Positions 21,186 through 32,740 of a DNA stretch of 64,000 nucleotides are shown in pieces. The stretch spans positions 135,714,636-135,778,635 of the forward strand of contig NC_134364.1 in the NCBI RefSeq assembly GCF_048569485.1, read 5' to 3'. Under the pieces are notes generated by a model. That model worked only from the letters and a program-made list of their open reading frames with translations. It was not told the origin of the DNA and searched no databases. This DNA is from Anomaloglossus baeobatrachus. Taxonomy: Eukaryota; Chordata; Amphibia; Anura; Aromobatidae. Each line of letters starts with the position of its first letter. Positions within the stretch are counted from its first letter, which is position 1. The translations under genes and the position numbers were made by a program.

Positions 21186-22292
21186 CCTGCCTTGCAATCA
21201 TCGCGGCTGTCATTATCTACACAGCCAGCGGTTGTGCTCTATGGCCGCTGGCTATGTAGCGGAGCTAAAGCGTGGGACCTCGTGTGGATTATGCCAGAGC
21301 TTCGGGGTGTTGGGGTTAATAAAGAGGTGAAGGAGGGTGCGTTTTGCACTTTATTCCAAATAAAGGACTTTTCTCTGTGTCTGTGCTTATTTACATACAG
21401 GTTAGTGTGATGCAGGTGTCGCATAGATGCCTGTGCTATCACACTAACCTAGGGCTTAGTAGCAGCTGTGCGTTGCTATTAACCCCTTATTACCCTGATT
21501 GCCACCGCACCAGGGCAATCAAGAAGAGTCGGTATTGCACCGGGATTGTCACATCTAATAGATGCAGCAATACCGGCCAGCTGCTGGCTGAGAATACCAG
21601 CCCCCAGCCGGCTTTATCATGGTTGGGGATGAAAATTAGGGGAGACCGCATGTTCTCTTTTGTTTTTAATTATTTATTTAAATAATAAAAAAAAGCAGCA
21701 TCACCGACACAGCCACGCACACTTCTGACAGGAACGTGCATGTGTTTCTAGGTACATGCCCGCTCATGCTCAGAGCATGGGAGGCTATGCCGGCCGATGT
21801 CATGTCAGACTTGTACTAGTCTGACATCGCATCACCGGCACAGCCGCACACTTCTGACAGGAACATGCATGTGTTTCTGAAACACATGCACGTTCACTAT
21901 ACTGTCCCGCAGACACTTGCACTGCTTTCCCCGCTCACCGGCCTGTGATTGGTTGCAATCAGCTGAGGCGCTGACACTCAGGGTGGGTGTGCGTCTAGCT
22001 GCAACCAATTACACGTGCTTGTGGGTGGGCAAAACAATGAATATTGAATTGTCGGTTCCGGAAGGGAAAAGCGTGACACGGAAGGAGTGTGCTGCCATGA
22101 CACAGCCTAGGTTAGTACACCACGCGCGCTCCTACCCCCTGTCCCCTCTACAAACGTTTTCAATATCCGGATTCCGGTCCCCATAGACTTATATGGGCAC
22201 CGGAATCTGGGCAGGATCCGTATTTTTTGTTCAATCCGGCAGGGATCCTCCAGTTCCGGATTTTGACGGATTCGATCAGCCCTAATCAAGAG

Positions 22293-23860
22293 GTGTACAG
22301 TATTGAATCCAGCTACTTTGTTACCTCAGAGGATGATGTCACAAATCAAATTGAGCACAATTGCTTTGAGCAGTAAATGCCCCATTCTATGTCCTGTTGT
22401 GTATAAATATGTGACTCTTCAGATTTTGTGTTATACTGAGCCTGATGGAGAGACCTGAGAGTCTCGAAAGCTTGCTATTATTACCATCTTTTCAGTTAGC
22501 CATTAAAAGGTATCAACCACTGAGGACTACAGTTTCATTATGGAAAAGCAGACAGTTTGTGGGTGCCTCGGGTAAGCCCATTAAAAATGCAGATTTAGAG
22601 ACTCAGCTCCTTAGAGCCCTAGAACTGCCTAAAAAGGTTGCTGTGATAAAGGCGCAAGCTCACACTAAAGAGCGCACCAAGGAAGCTGAAGGGAATAACC
22701 GAGCGGATGCAGCAGCTAAAGCAGCTGTATTGCTTCCCCTCCCAGTAGAAATATACACAATGCAAGTGTGGTCTGGGATGGTGGAACTTAAACTTTTGCT
22801 TCGCCTGCAAGCACAGGCCTCTAAACAAGAGAAAAAAGACTGGAAGAACTCTGTTGCCCCGGAGAAGGATGGTCTATGGATGATGGGTACTAAATGTTGC
22901 CTTCCTAGAGCACTATACTCTATCACGTGTACTCTCTCATAATGACCAACTCATCAATCGAAGGATGCCATGGCAGATCAGAACCATTGGGTAGCACCAG
23001 GGTTCCACTATGCTGCTGCTAGATACGTACAGGGTTGCATAGTCTGTGCATGTCACAATGTGGGAAAAACGGTGAAAGTACCAATGACATGTACACCAAG
23101 GCCATTGTATCCTTTTCAGCGACTGCAAATAGACTTTATTCAGCTTCCAAAAGTAGGCACCTATGAGTACGTGCTGGTCTGCGTAGACATATTTTCCTCT
23201 TGGCCAGAAGCCTGGGCCACAGCTAAAGCGGATGCACGTACTGTCGCAAAAAAAAAACTCTCTGAGGTGGTGTGCAGGTATGGAGTACCAAAAGTAATAG
23301 AGAGCGATAGGGGGAGTCATTTCACCTCACAAGTTTGTCAGGAGGTTTTGCAAGCTCTAGGAATAGAACAGGCCTTCCATAATCCTTATCATTCCGCAAA
23401 GCAGCTGAAAGGTTGAGAGGTTAAATGGGACTCTGAAACTAAAAATCCAAAAAGCAATGGCAGAGACTCTGTGAGGGTCACCCCAAACAAAAAGACTGGA
23501 TTAAGTGCTTATGAGATATTATCTGGGGGACTCCCAAAAACAGGATTATATTTTCCTCAACAACTACAAACATTACATTCTGACATGACAGCATGTGTGG
23601 GAGCTGTACAAAATGTATTGCATCAAATTCATAAACGTGTTTTCAGTTCCCTTCCAGATCCCTCCTCCCTGGAAGGCACACACTCTCTAAAGCCTGGGGA
23701 CTTGGTCACAATCCAGAAACATGTGAGGAGAAGCTTGGATTCTAGATTTGAGGGACCATACCAAGTCCAACTCACCACACCAACCTCAGAAAAAGTTGAG
23801 GGAAAGACCATTTCGATCCATGCATCCCACTGCAAGACGTTCCTCAAAGACTGAAAGAAT
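22293..23860 (+). pseudogene. ERV pol, RNase H end and integrase
   Basis: ERV sequence resumes here. The RNase H end is seen as VIKAQAHTK...EGNNRADAAAKAA (about 22640-22725). The integrase follows: YVQGCIVCACHN (zinc-binding region, about 23020-23057), then RLQIDFIQLPKVGTYEYVLV with the first core Asp, ESDRGSHFTSQVCQEV with the second (about 23299-23345), then a C-terminal region with LKPGDLVTIQKHVRRSLDSRFEGPYQV (about 23690-23770) like the SH3-type tail of gammaretroviral integrases. It is broken in a few places. These motifs best support the gamma/epsilon-like placement. Confidence 0.85.
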
Positions 23861-24085
23861 GATATTAGGGAAATATCGTGTATTGATTCTATTTCTATAT
23901 TATACTTTCTTTTCAGTAATAAAAGGTGATAATTTACTCAAACCATGGGAGAAAGCAGTAATACAACAGAAAGAAGTAGCTGAGCAGAGTAATCAGCAGT
24001 GGGGTGGGATACCCAAACAATGATATAATAAGTTTGTGATATACCTTGATTAAACATAGAATCACCATATACAAAACAGCTTATT
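23861..24085 (+). pseudogene. ERV env, N-terminal part
   Basis: It begins close to the integrase end with a hydrophobic stretch (VLILFLYYTFFSVIKG) that looks like an Env signal peptide, followed by polar sequence (LLKPWEKAVIQQKEVAEQSNQ). It is interrupted by the hAT at 24094. The identification depends on position and on the env transmembrane remnant at 26767. Confidence 0.5.
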
Positions 24086-24093
24086 GTTATAAC

Positions 24094-26758
24094 TAGGGAT
24101 GGGCGAACTCGAACTGTAAAGTTCAGGGTCCGTGACGAACACATGGTGGTCATGCACACGACCCCGAACATGAGCTTTCCTGGGAAGTTTGTGTTACAGT
24201 TCGGGTCCAGTTCGGGTCCAGGAGCTGTAAAAAAAACCCCACGCTATTAAAAAACATTCTGATCATACTTACAGGTCCCGCGACACGTCCTGCAGACTCT
24301 GTCTCCCAGCGCTTCTGCTCCATCCGTCTGATCATTGCTGTGCCACCCAGTAAGCACCTCGGGCTAAAAGGACCTTCTGTGATGTCATATCCATGTGACC
24401 AGTCACGTGTGAATGTTGTATTACCTCATTGGCTACAGACTGGTCACGTGATTATGATATCATCAAAGGTCCTGGTGCGCCGTGATGCGAGTGTCGCATC
24501 GCATCGCATCACAGCGCACGATCTCCCGACAGGAGCGGGTCACATGAGTTTATTTCCATGCAGCTTAATCGCTCCTGTCCTGAGAGTGGAGTAATGCAAT
24601 GCGAGACATAAGTGCAATCATCCCCTCACTGTCAGCCTCTGCTTCTCGCTCTGTGCAGAGCGATGTAGCAGAGCTGCCATGGGATTCTTTGCTTCTCATG
24701 CTGTATAGACACTGTTTGTGCTCAGTGAAAAGCGATTATTCCTGGCTCACTGCGTAAATAAAATAGGTGCTCGGAAAAATAAACTGTCTGTGCTCAGTGA
24801 TGAAGCAGAGTTGACTTTGCTGTCCCTGTGGATTACGTTGGACTAAGGATCTTTGTATAATAAAGATGGAGTCTCTAAATGTTTTTTTTGTTTTATTTCT
24901 AATAAAAAATGTTTTCTATGTGTTGTTTTTTTTTACTGTTTCCTAGAAATTCATGGTAGTCATGTCTAATTTGGCATCACACAATGAATTTTGGGCTTAG
25001 CACCATCTGAGAATACAAAGCTGGTATTAACCCCTTTATTACCCAGCGTGCCACCACCATTAGGGCCGCTGGACAAGCCAGGTAAAGCACCTGGAAATGG
25101 TGCTAAGAAACAATGCGCCATTTCCAGGGGCGGCTCCAGGCTGCCGACAATCCCAGCTCCCAGCTGCCTGGCTTTATCTGACTGGTGATCAAAATACAGA
25201 GAAGCCCATTTTTTTTTTTAGTTTTTTAAAAAAAATTATAAAAAAAAAATGCGTGGGCTCCCACTGCATTTTCTATTGCTAGCTAAGGGTAACCCAAGCA
25301 GCTACTGGCTGCTAACCCCCACTGCTTGGTGTTACCTTCACTGGCACTGGAAAATCCAGGGAACCCCCTTTTTTTAAGTTTAGTGCCAAAAAACTTAAGA
25401 AAAAATAATGTGGGCTTCACCATATTTTTGTATGCTAGCCAGGTACAGCAGGCAGGTACGGGCTGCCCCCAACCCCCAGCTGCCTATTTGTACCCAGCTG
25501 AGAACCAAAAATATAGGGAAGCCTTTTTTTAATTATTCCGTGAATTTCATGAAATAATTAAAAAAAAAAAAGATGTGCGCTTCACCCAATTATTGTGTCC
25601 AGCCAGGTACAACTAAGCAGCTGGGGATTGGAATCTTCAGCGCAGGGTGGCCCAAGCTTTCTGATCCCCCCGCTGTGAATTGTAGTCAGCAGCCGCCCCA
25701 GAAAATGGCGCTTTCATAAAAGGGCCATCTTCTGGCACTGTATCCAACTCTTCCAGTGGCCCTGGTGCCAGGTGGCACGCTGGATAATAAGGGGTTAATA
25801 ACAGCTTTGTTTTACCAGCTAGTATTAAGCCTGAGATTCCTAATGTCAGGCCAAGTTTGACCCGGCGTTAAGAATCTCCAATAAAGGGTTAAAAAAAGAC
25901 ACCACACAGAGAAAAAATACTTTATTAGAAATAAATGCACAGACACACTTAGGGACTCCATCTTTATTACTCCCTCTCACCCCTCCACGATCCTGGTCTT
26001 CTGTCACTGATCTCGCTCTGCTATATCAGGCAGCACGGGGGGAGAAAGAACGCTGCTGCTCCTCGCGCTGTGTAATCGAGCAGAGGCTGCGGGTTCGTAA
26101 GCGGTGATGTCACCTCTGCCACCGTTGCCATAGTAACCTAACAAGCAGGTTACTATAGCAAAGGTGATCTCAGCTATTCATCACCGCCTGTGGCATTACA
26201 GTGTGTGGCAGCCAATTCCTGAATGTGGGCTTACTCTGTAAAGAGCGCCAACATGCAGGGAAGGGGAGCCAAGCATGTGCCCGAGCATCTCGCCGGTACA
26301 CGGCGCTTGACGAGTATACCGAGTACTGAGATGCTCGGGCGAGCACTTTCTACCGGCGAGATACACTGACAGTACAGGACACTGCATGACGTCATAGCCA
26401 TGTGACCGGTCTGTAACCAATGAGGTAATACAACATTCACATGTGACTGGTTACATGGCTATGACGTCACCGAAGGTCCTATCATCAGCGATGGTTACCG
26501 GGAGGCCACAGCGAGGATCGGATGCAGAAGCGGCGGGAGTCTGCAGGACGCGTTGCGGGACCTGTAAGTATAATGACAATGTTTATCATTAACTATACTC
26601 TTTATTTTACAGCCCCCCCTCCCCACCCCAAAACTGTAAAGTCCAAGTTCGATGTTTCGGACGCAAGTTAGGTGTTATCTCAGAACATGAACTTGATCTT
26701 TAAAAAACATTCGGGCGAGTCTCCTGAACGCGAACATCGGGGGGTTCGTCCATCACTA
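24094..26758. mobile_element. Non-autonomous hAT-like element, 2.67 kb
   Basis: It starts TAGGGATGGGCGAACTCGAAC; the right end reads TAGTGATGGACGAACC on the other strand. It is flanked by a perfect 8-bp duplication GTTATAAC (24086-24093 and 26759-26766). The sub-terminal parts pair over longer stretches: the CATGTGACC and CATAGCCATG regions around 24380-24450 and 26390-26470 are inverted relatives. There is no transposase. The ends resemble those of the autonomous-type hAT at 49875-56760. The central module (25410-25900) is shared with the MITE at 7717-9871. Confidence 0.88.
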
Positions 26759-26766
26759 GTTATAAC

Positions 26767-27213
26767 TAATCAACATTTAATGGTGCTTGACTATCTCACT
26801 GCCTCTAGTGGAGGCTTTTGTCAGGTGGTCGGACCCTCATTGTCATTTCATTATCCCTGAAGGACTCATGCAGGTTACACATGATAAAGTTCAAGCAGAA
26901 AAATTAAAGCAGGACTATAAAAAGGCTAATGCATTGGATGATCTGCCTTTTCCTTCATGGCATTCATGGTTAAATCCATTAAATTTGATCAAAGGTGTGG
27001 GTGGATGGATAACTGGGATAATGCACTATGTAATCCAAGGAGCTTTTGTAATATTGGTGATTAGAGTACTGATAAAGGAGAAATATACTGACACTGAATC
27101 ACTCCGAACTCAAGTATTGATGACAATGGCCACCACAAAGAGATGCCGCTGCATACTATGTGACAAGGAGACCCTAATGGACCTGGCAGACTGCGGAATC
27201 CTATGGAGTTGAC
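26767..27213 (+). pseudogene. ERV env, transmembrane subunit part
   Basis: The open stretch includes LDYLTASSGGFCQVVG, the familiar retroviral TM region around the disulfide loop, and then a Trp-rich membrane-proximal segment (PFPSWHSWLNPLNLIKG). A hydrophobic membrane span follows (WITGIMHYVIQGAFVILVIRVLI) and then a short cytoplasmic tail. The order fits the TM subunit of a gamma- or epsilon-like Env. It is part of the ERV fossil. Confidence 0.75.
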
Positions 27214-27599
27214 CCAACCCCAAGAAAGTCAACAAAATGAAAACTTTAATACTGTGTAAAACACTCATATACGTGTGTGACATATATAAACACATTACAT
27301 AGATCTAATAAACCATAGCAATATATATCATATACATATATAACAATATATTATACATCTCTTATATAGTCTCACATATATCTATATCTCCCCTCCTTCC
27401 TTACATATTAATAGGATCAGGATAAGGGAAAAGCCAAGTGAAAGGGTAGGCCGTCCAACAGAGTCTGTCTGAATGGTAGTGCCCCATAATGTGCGTAGGG
27501 GAAGCCTTGTGTATTGTGTAGCAGGACAGCTCTGTGAACCTAAGTACAGGTAGGGATAGGTAGTATAGCTGAGAATAGAATATAATAAAAGAGGGGAGT
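27214..27599 (+). other. ERV env-to-LTR spacer, AT-rich
   Basis: An AT-rich stretch with short TATATA runs and no coding frame, ending in a purine tract AAAAGAGGGGAG (about 27587-27598) directly before a candidate LTR start. Confidence 0.5.
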
Positions 27600-28667
27600 T
27601 GTTAAAGAAGACACCGTTTTATTAGTTCAGCCATTTTATCTCTATAGTCCATTTCTCTATTCTCGGTCAGTTAAAGTTTATTATGTCCTATTCTCATTAA
27701 AAAACATGTGTTGACCTACGTGTTAACTTGCGTTCTTTTTAAAATATGTGTCCTTGGCAGGGTTTTGTTATCACATCTTTTTACTCCCTTATTTTCCTGG
27801 AATATTATAATTACCAAGGACAAATTGACCCAAATATTGTCAAATCCAGCCAAATTGCAAAATGTTTTACAAACACATGTCAAAATTGATGAATTACTCT
27901 GGAAACATGTAATTTGTCCAAAAAAACCCCCCCACTCATTGTGCAATCTATTGTGTAATCTCTTATACATCTATTTTTATGTACTTCAGAAAACCTATAT
28001 ATAATCCCTCTGTTACAATAAACTACATGAAAATGCAAAACAAGAATGCCGCGGAGACACCATCACATGTTTCTCAACACTGGCAGGAAACTAGCCAGGT
28101 TTTTCACTGGGTAGGAACAACCACAGTCAACCATCCTTACCTATGTAGTCTTCTATTAGGCATTGCTCCCACTAGCCAGTTTCCTACTCCATACTGAAGA
28201 GGGGCAAATACCCCGAAACAGCTGTTTGTGGATGGATACCATGTTTGGCATAGGCGGTCTCCTTGACTGGAGGCTGCCCTTCCCGTGGTTGTTCCTTCCC
28301 GATGAAAAACCTGGCTAGTTTCCTGCTAGTGTTGAGAAACATGTGATGGTGTCTCCGCGGCATTCTTGTTTTGCATATTTTCCCAGGGGGCCTTGTTCTA
28401 GTGTCACTGCGTTGAGAAACACGTGATGGTGTCTCCGTGATGTTGGATGGTGATCTCCCCGAGGTAAACCATCCTTACCTATACAATAAACTACGTGACA
28501 TTCTTTATTAAAGACCTGAATGCGTCTTTCTTGTTGAGCGCTTCCACATCATACGGCTGCCGATCCAACCATCCTCTGCTACCTGAGTAAATAAAGTCTC
28601 CCATTTCTAACAATGCACAGGCGCTCTTGATATTCTCCGATATGTGAGTCATATATACAATGCGTTC
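27600..28667 (+). repeat. Candidate ERV 3' LTR, interrupted
   Basis: It starts TGTTAAAGAAGACACC directly after the purine tract. Poly(A)-signal-like AATAAA occurs at 28017 and 28485 within a repeated flank, and again near 28590. No partner LTR exists in the window, and the right end is unclear because MITE sequence begins at 28671. Confidence 0.4.
28031..28480. mobile_element. Hairpin-forming insertion flanked by a 12-bp direct repeat
   Basis: ACAATAAACTAC occurs at about 28014 and again at about 28482. Between them are two long arms in inverted orientation (28038-28146 and 28277-28375), sharing TTTCTCAACACT/AGTGTTGAGAAA and GGAGACACCATCACATG with its complement. Part of one arm is repeated once more at 28409-28440. 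The spacer holds GGGGCAAATACCCCGAAACAG, a motif type common in dispersed frog repeats. The longer direct repeat is more like a retroposon than a hAT duplication; the class is unknown. Confidence 0.5.
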
Positions 28668-28670
28668 TAA

Positions 28671-29261
28671 AGGATGCTTTACACGCTGCGACATCGCTAG
28701 CGAAAGCTAGCGATGTCGTGCGAGATAGCACCCGCCCCTGTTGTTCGTGCGACATTTGTTGATCGCTGCCGTATCGAACATTATCGCTACGTCAGCGTCA
28801 CACGCACATACCTTTTCAGCGACATCGCTGTGACCGCCGAACAATCCCTCCTTCAAGGGGGAGGTGCATTCGGCGTCATAACGATGTCACTGCGGCGTCA
28901 CTAAGCGGCCGCCCAATAGCAGAGGAGGGGCGGAGATGAGCGGCCGGAACATGCCGCCCACCTCCTTCCTTCCTCATTGCCGGTGGATGCAGGTAAGGAG
29001 ATGTTCGTCGTTCCTGCGGCGTCACACATTGCGATGTGTGACGCCGCGAGAACGACGAACAACCAGCGGCATGCACCACCAACGATATTATGAAAAGGAG
29101 CGACATGTCAACGATCAACGATTTTTGACGTTTTTGCGATTGTTGATCGTCGCTCCTTGGTGTCACACGCTGCGATGACGCTACCGGCGCCGGATGTGCG
29201 TCACTAACGACGTGACCCCGACGACATATCGTTAGCGATGTCGCAGCGTGTAAAGCACCCT
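28671..29261. mobile_element. Harbinger-like MITE, about 590 bp
   Basis: The terminal inverted repeats are strong: left AGGATGCTTTACACGCTGCG, right AGGGTGCTTTACACGCTGCG on the other strand, with GACATCGCTAGC following on both sides. The flanks are TAA on the left and TTA on the right, so the duplication is either TA or an altered TWA. It is CpG-rich with a central inverted pair around 29020-29060. It has no coding capacity, and relatives are at 7138 and 36205. Confidence 0.75.
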
Positions 29262-30030
29262 TTAGTCTGGAGACATGCGCAGTATTAGTTTTTATCAATG
29301 TAGAGACTAAGTTCTTGCGCAGGCAAGTTTAATATCTTGGTAACGCATGTTTGTGATGGGCTATTCTCAGATGATATGTGAAGTCTGGAGGCATGCGCAG
29401 TGCATATTCTTTTCTCTGTGGAGACTAAATACAGAGGCATGAGCAGTACGAGTTTTTCATCAATGTTGAGACGTTAAGTCTAGAGGTATGCGCAGTACAT
29501 CATTTTCTCATGATACTTAGTATCTGCATGGGGATAGGTAGAGATGCAGTTGTCGCGTCATACCTGTAATGAGGACCCAGAACTGCATTACAATTAACAT
29601 CCACACCATCACGGACAACGTGAGTATAGCTGGATATGATTGGCTGCATTATTCTCTGGGTTGGATGCTGAACGCACACATTACCAGTAGTCTGCTGGTG
29701 TTGGTGACAGACTGGTGTTGATACCAACTGTTTATATCGCTTGTGATCCTCTTAACCCTGATTGGAGGTTGTTGCTCCACTGCTATTGACATTGGTTGAC
29801 ATGTGGGTGATGTCATCACCAAAACCTTTAAGTAGGGCAGTAGTCTGGCTTTTTGCTTATTATAGTCTCAGTCCCCCTGATGAAGCCAGCAATCGTGAAA
29901 CATGTTGGGGAGGCTAGTAGTTGAATGTTTTTAATTATGCAGAATTAGGGTAAATTGGTTCTATAATAGGGTACTATAGTGTAATTCGGTCCGTAGTCGT
30001 AAAATTCACTTCACTTTGAGATGATAATAG

Positions 30031-30079
<49 letters not shown>
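29262..30079. other. Unclassified repeat DNA with ATGCGCAGT motifs
   Basis: A degenerate unit TCTGGAGRCATGCGCAGT recurs near 29266, 29385 and 29481. Near 29875 a CCCCTGATGAAGCCAGC...GTGAAACATGTTGGGG motif marks a dispersed repeat type often seen in frogs. A perfect (TA)n run fills about 30034-30080. I see no gene. Confidence 0.5.
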
Positions 30080-30080
<1 letters not shown>

Positions 30081-30085
<5 letters not shown>

Positions 30086-31125
30086 CACCACCGCCTCCGG
30101 ACCTGGGATCACTTCGCTCTGAAAGGATGCTGGCGCTATGTAGGGGGGTAGAAGGTAGGTGTACGGCCGGAGCCGTGTTTGAGTTCGTGACGCCACCCAC
30201 GGGATGTGGTGAAGGTGTAGACACCACCGCTGCAGTTACGGGGCACCCGGGGGAGATGGTTATGCAGCAAGATGTTAACTCCCTCCGTGAGCAGGGATGA
30301 TGGCCCCGGGACCCGTTGGGGAGAAGTAGCTGGGCGGTGCAGGGCGGTGCAGGGCGGTGCGCGGCGGAGGGCACAGTTGTACTCACTGTTATTGACACAA
30401 ACAAGTCTCTGGTAAACAAAGTTGATGGTGGTCGGTGCCCGCAGCCGGCTGTGTCTGGTCCCCCACCCAGTTCGGTGGTCTTTGCCTTTCTCCTGCACCG
30501 TGTAGTGTATGTGTAGACTGCCTGCGCTTCAGCAGACACTGGCCCGTGGGATCTCTCTGCCTGTGAGGTGGCTTTCTATCCCCCTCGGTGGGCTGTTGTC
30601 TTCAGTCGGGACTTGGGTGGGAAAGGACCTATAGTCCAGACCTCAATCAGTGAATTAACTCAGTACAGTGGCTTCTGGACCTCGTATCAGGGTCTGAGTA
30701 CCCCCCTGTGTGCTTCGGTTTCCAGTCGGTTTCCCGGGTCGGTACCGGCGGGCCACTACCCTGTCCCGGTCCACCACGGTTCCACCGAGCCGTCTTCCCG
30801 GCTCCTGCAGGCTAGGCCACTGTATGCCTCCTAGCCAAGGTGTGCGGGCTATGACCATCACACCTGTCAGTCTGACACAGGCCCGTACCACAGGCCTGAC
30901 CTCCTTACTCCTCAACACTCCAAACTGATCTGAACTGCTTTCTGCCTTAGGCCCTCTGAACTCCTCGGTAGGCGTGCCAACCGCCTGGCTCCGCCCCCCT
31001 GGTGTGTCCATTAAGCTCTGAGGGAGGTGACTAGGGTTTATGTGGTTTGGCTGGTGTTACCTTGTGTGGGACTGGTGTTGTGTGGGGCGCTATCTGTGAC
31101 TACCTGGGTAGTCCAGGGCGTCACA
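30081..31125 (-). repeat. Solo LTR, same family as copies A and B
   Basis: In reverse orientation, the stretch GTTCGTGACGCCACCCACGGG...GGTGTAGACACCACCGC matches the LTRs at 36854-38087 and 58089-62203, and the end GGGCGTCACA is shared. The other end runs into the (TA)n tract, so no target duplication could be read. There is no internal region next to it. Confidence 0.7.
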
Positions 31126-31490
31126 CATGCACTCTGGATGCTGCCTCTCCCATAGATAGAGTGAGAGCAGTATCCAAAGCGCACAAAAGAAATGACATGC
31201 TGCGTTTTTGAACGCACCGATTTGGATCAAAATTTCAGCATGCAAATCGCTGCGTTCAAAAAAGCATCATTCGCAAGGATTATGGACAATCTGTATAGAT
31301 TGTGCAGGGGACGCAGGACGCATGCACTTATGCTGCAGTGCTAGACGCAGCATAAATGCATACAGTGCGCACATGTGCGCACATGCCCTGAAATAGGTAA
31401 AAAGTCATTTCAGCTACTTCCCATAGGAAGACTCTGGGATAAAGCCTCAGCTTTGAAATGTTTCACACTAGGACGATAAGTAACCACAAA
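31126..31490. other. MITE-like sequence, unclassified
   Basis: It contains TGCTGCGTTTTTGAACGCA and GCTGCGTTCAAAAAAGCA in opposite orientation, similar in style to the ends of the MITE at 7717. Borders are not clear and I see no gene. Confidence 0.35.
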
Positions 31491-31494
31491 GTTA

Positions 31495-31600
31495 ACCCTG
31501 GTCAAAAACAAGGACCACCTAGGTTGTCTAGGGTTAAACGCATAGCAGTTTTGGGGTACAAAAAGTTCTTGTGATCAGTAATCACGGTGTAGCACCAGCG
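31495..31600 (-). pseudogene. Ty3/Gypsy RNase H remnant
   Basis: On the minus strand the translation contains [18 protein letters not shown], matching the conserved (V)xTDHKNLxYLxxAKRLN motif of Ty3/Gypsy RNase H. The match ends quickly on both sides. It is a short, old fragment. Confidence 0.65.
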
Positions 31601-32035
31601 TCCCTGCACTGCTCTCTCTCCCCCCTGCAGGAACGCCAACTCACTCACTGTCGCGGCTGTTCTGCACCACGCTGCTTGGCTTCCCCCCGGTCCTCCAAGT
31701 GGGTGTACTCGGCTTCCCCCTCCTGGGGCCTGTGCTCCACACAAGTCCTCCGAGAGTGCTACTTGGGTTTGCGCGCACACCACTGCATTTCTCTTAAGGG
31801 GTAAGTGCTTAATTTCCTGGAAGTGCCTCTCAGCCTTTCACTGAGAGGCACTAAGTGCTAGTGCACTCTCCTACTGAGGGAGGTGCCTGGGGAGGGGGAG
31901 TGATATTAGTTAGTGGTTTGTTCCCTAGCCAGCTAGTTGTCTGGTCCCCCTCTTCACTGTCCATTCCCTAGGCAGTGTAGATCCCTATGTCCGTGCCCTG
32001 CTGGTACCTTGTACCTGTCTGTTCTGACCGTTCTC
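31601..32035. other. No supported feature
   Basis: Mixed sequence between the Gypsy remnant and the minisatellite. An inverted pair around AGTGCCTCTCAG and CTGAGAGGCACT (about 31822-31850) forms a short hairpin. No gene is seen. Confidence 0.4.
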
Positions 32036-32740
32036 CCTGCCTCTGCCCTTCTGGTGGTTCCTGTCTATACTAGTGACTGTGCTATCCATCCTGGCCATGC
32101 TATCAGCCTCATCCATCCCAGTAATCCATATTTATACTAGTGACTGTGCTTGACAACTCTGGCCGTGCTATCAGCCTTGGCCAGTTGGGTGGTCCCTCTA
32201 AATACTAGTGACTGTACCTGTCCATCCTGGCCGTGCTATCAGCCTCAGTCGTCCTGGTGGTCCCCGTCTACATTAGTGACTGTGCCTGTCCGCCCTAGCC
32301 ATGCTGTCAGCCACAGCCACCCCAATGGTCCCTGTGTATACTAGTGATTGTGTCTGTCCACCTGGCTATGCTATCAGCCCCGGCCGGTTGGGTGGTCCCT
32401 GTAAATACTAGTGACTGTACCTGTCCATCCTGGCCGTGCTATCAGCCTCAGTCATCCCAATGGTCCCTGTGCATACTAGTGATTGTGTCTGTCCATCTGG
32501 CCATGCTATCAGCCCCGGCCGGTTGGGTGGTCCCTGTAAATACTAGTGACTGTACCTGTCCATCCTGGCCGTGCTATCAGCCTCAGTCATCCCAATGGTC
32601 CCTGTGTATACTAGTGATTGTGTCTGTCCACCTGGCCGTGCTATCAGCCCCGGACGGTCGGGTGGTCCCTGTAAATACTAGTTACTATTCCTGTCCATCC
32701 TGGCTGTGCCACCTGCCTCAGGCATCCCAGTGGTCCCTCA
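32036..32740. repeat. Minisatellite with 67-68 bp unit and 135-bp dimer
   Basis: Units carry GGTCCCTGTAAATACTAGTGA...GGCCGTGCTATCAGCC. From about 32260 on, two unit types alternate (one with CCTCAGTCATCCCAAT, the other with CCCCGGCCGGTTGGGT), so the array repeats every 135 bp. The open frame at 32344-32862 is produced by the array. Confidence 0.9.

Larger units (their letters stand above)
17002..22284. mobile_element. Non-autonomous hAT-like element, split by a Gypsy element
   Basis: It starts TAGGTCTGAGCGGATTT; its right end reads TAGGGCTGATCGAATCC on the other strand. It is flanked by a perfect 8-bp duplication ATCAAGAG (16994-17001 and 22285-22292). The hAT's own sequence is 17002-17336 and 21191-22284, about 1.4 kb with no transposase. 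Related sequence occurs near 48004-48230. It lies inside the ERV pol. Confidence 0.85.
2651..28667 (+). mobile_element. Endogenous retrovirus fossil, heavily interrupted
   Basis: Gag, pol and env remnants of one plus-strand retrovirus occur in the right order over about 26 kb. They are separated by younger elements, most of which have clean target duplications. Parts seen: 5' leader or gag (2651-2879, 5359-7010, 10768-10869), RT (11379-12198), RNase H/connection (16565-16993), RNase H and integrase (22293-23860), env start (23861-24085), env transmembrane part (26767-27213), then a polypurine tract and a candidate 3' LTR from 27600. The 5' LTR is not in the window. Integrase and env style suggest the gamma/epsilon side of the retroviruses. 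At least six independent insertions lie inside it, so it is old; the coding parts are broken many times. The right end is only approximate. Confidence 0.75.
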
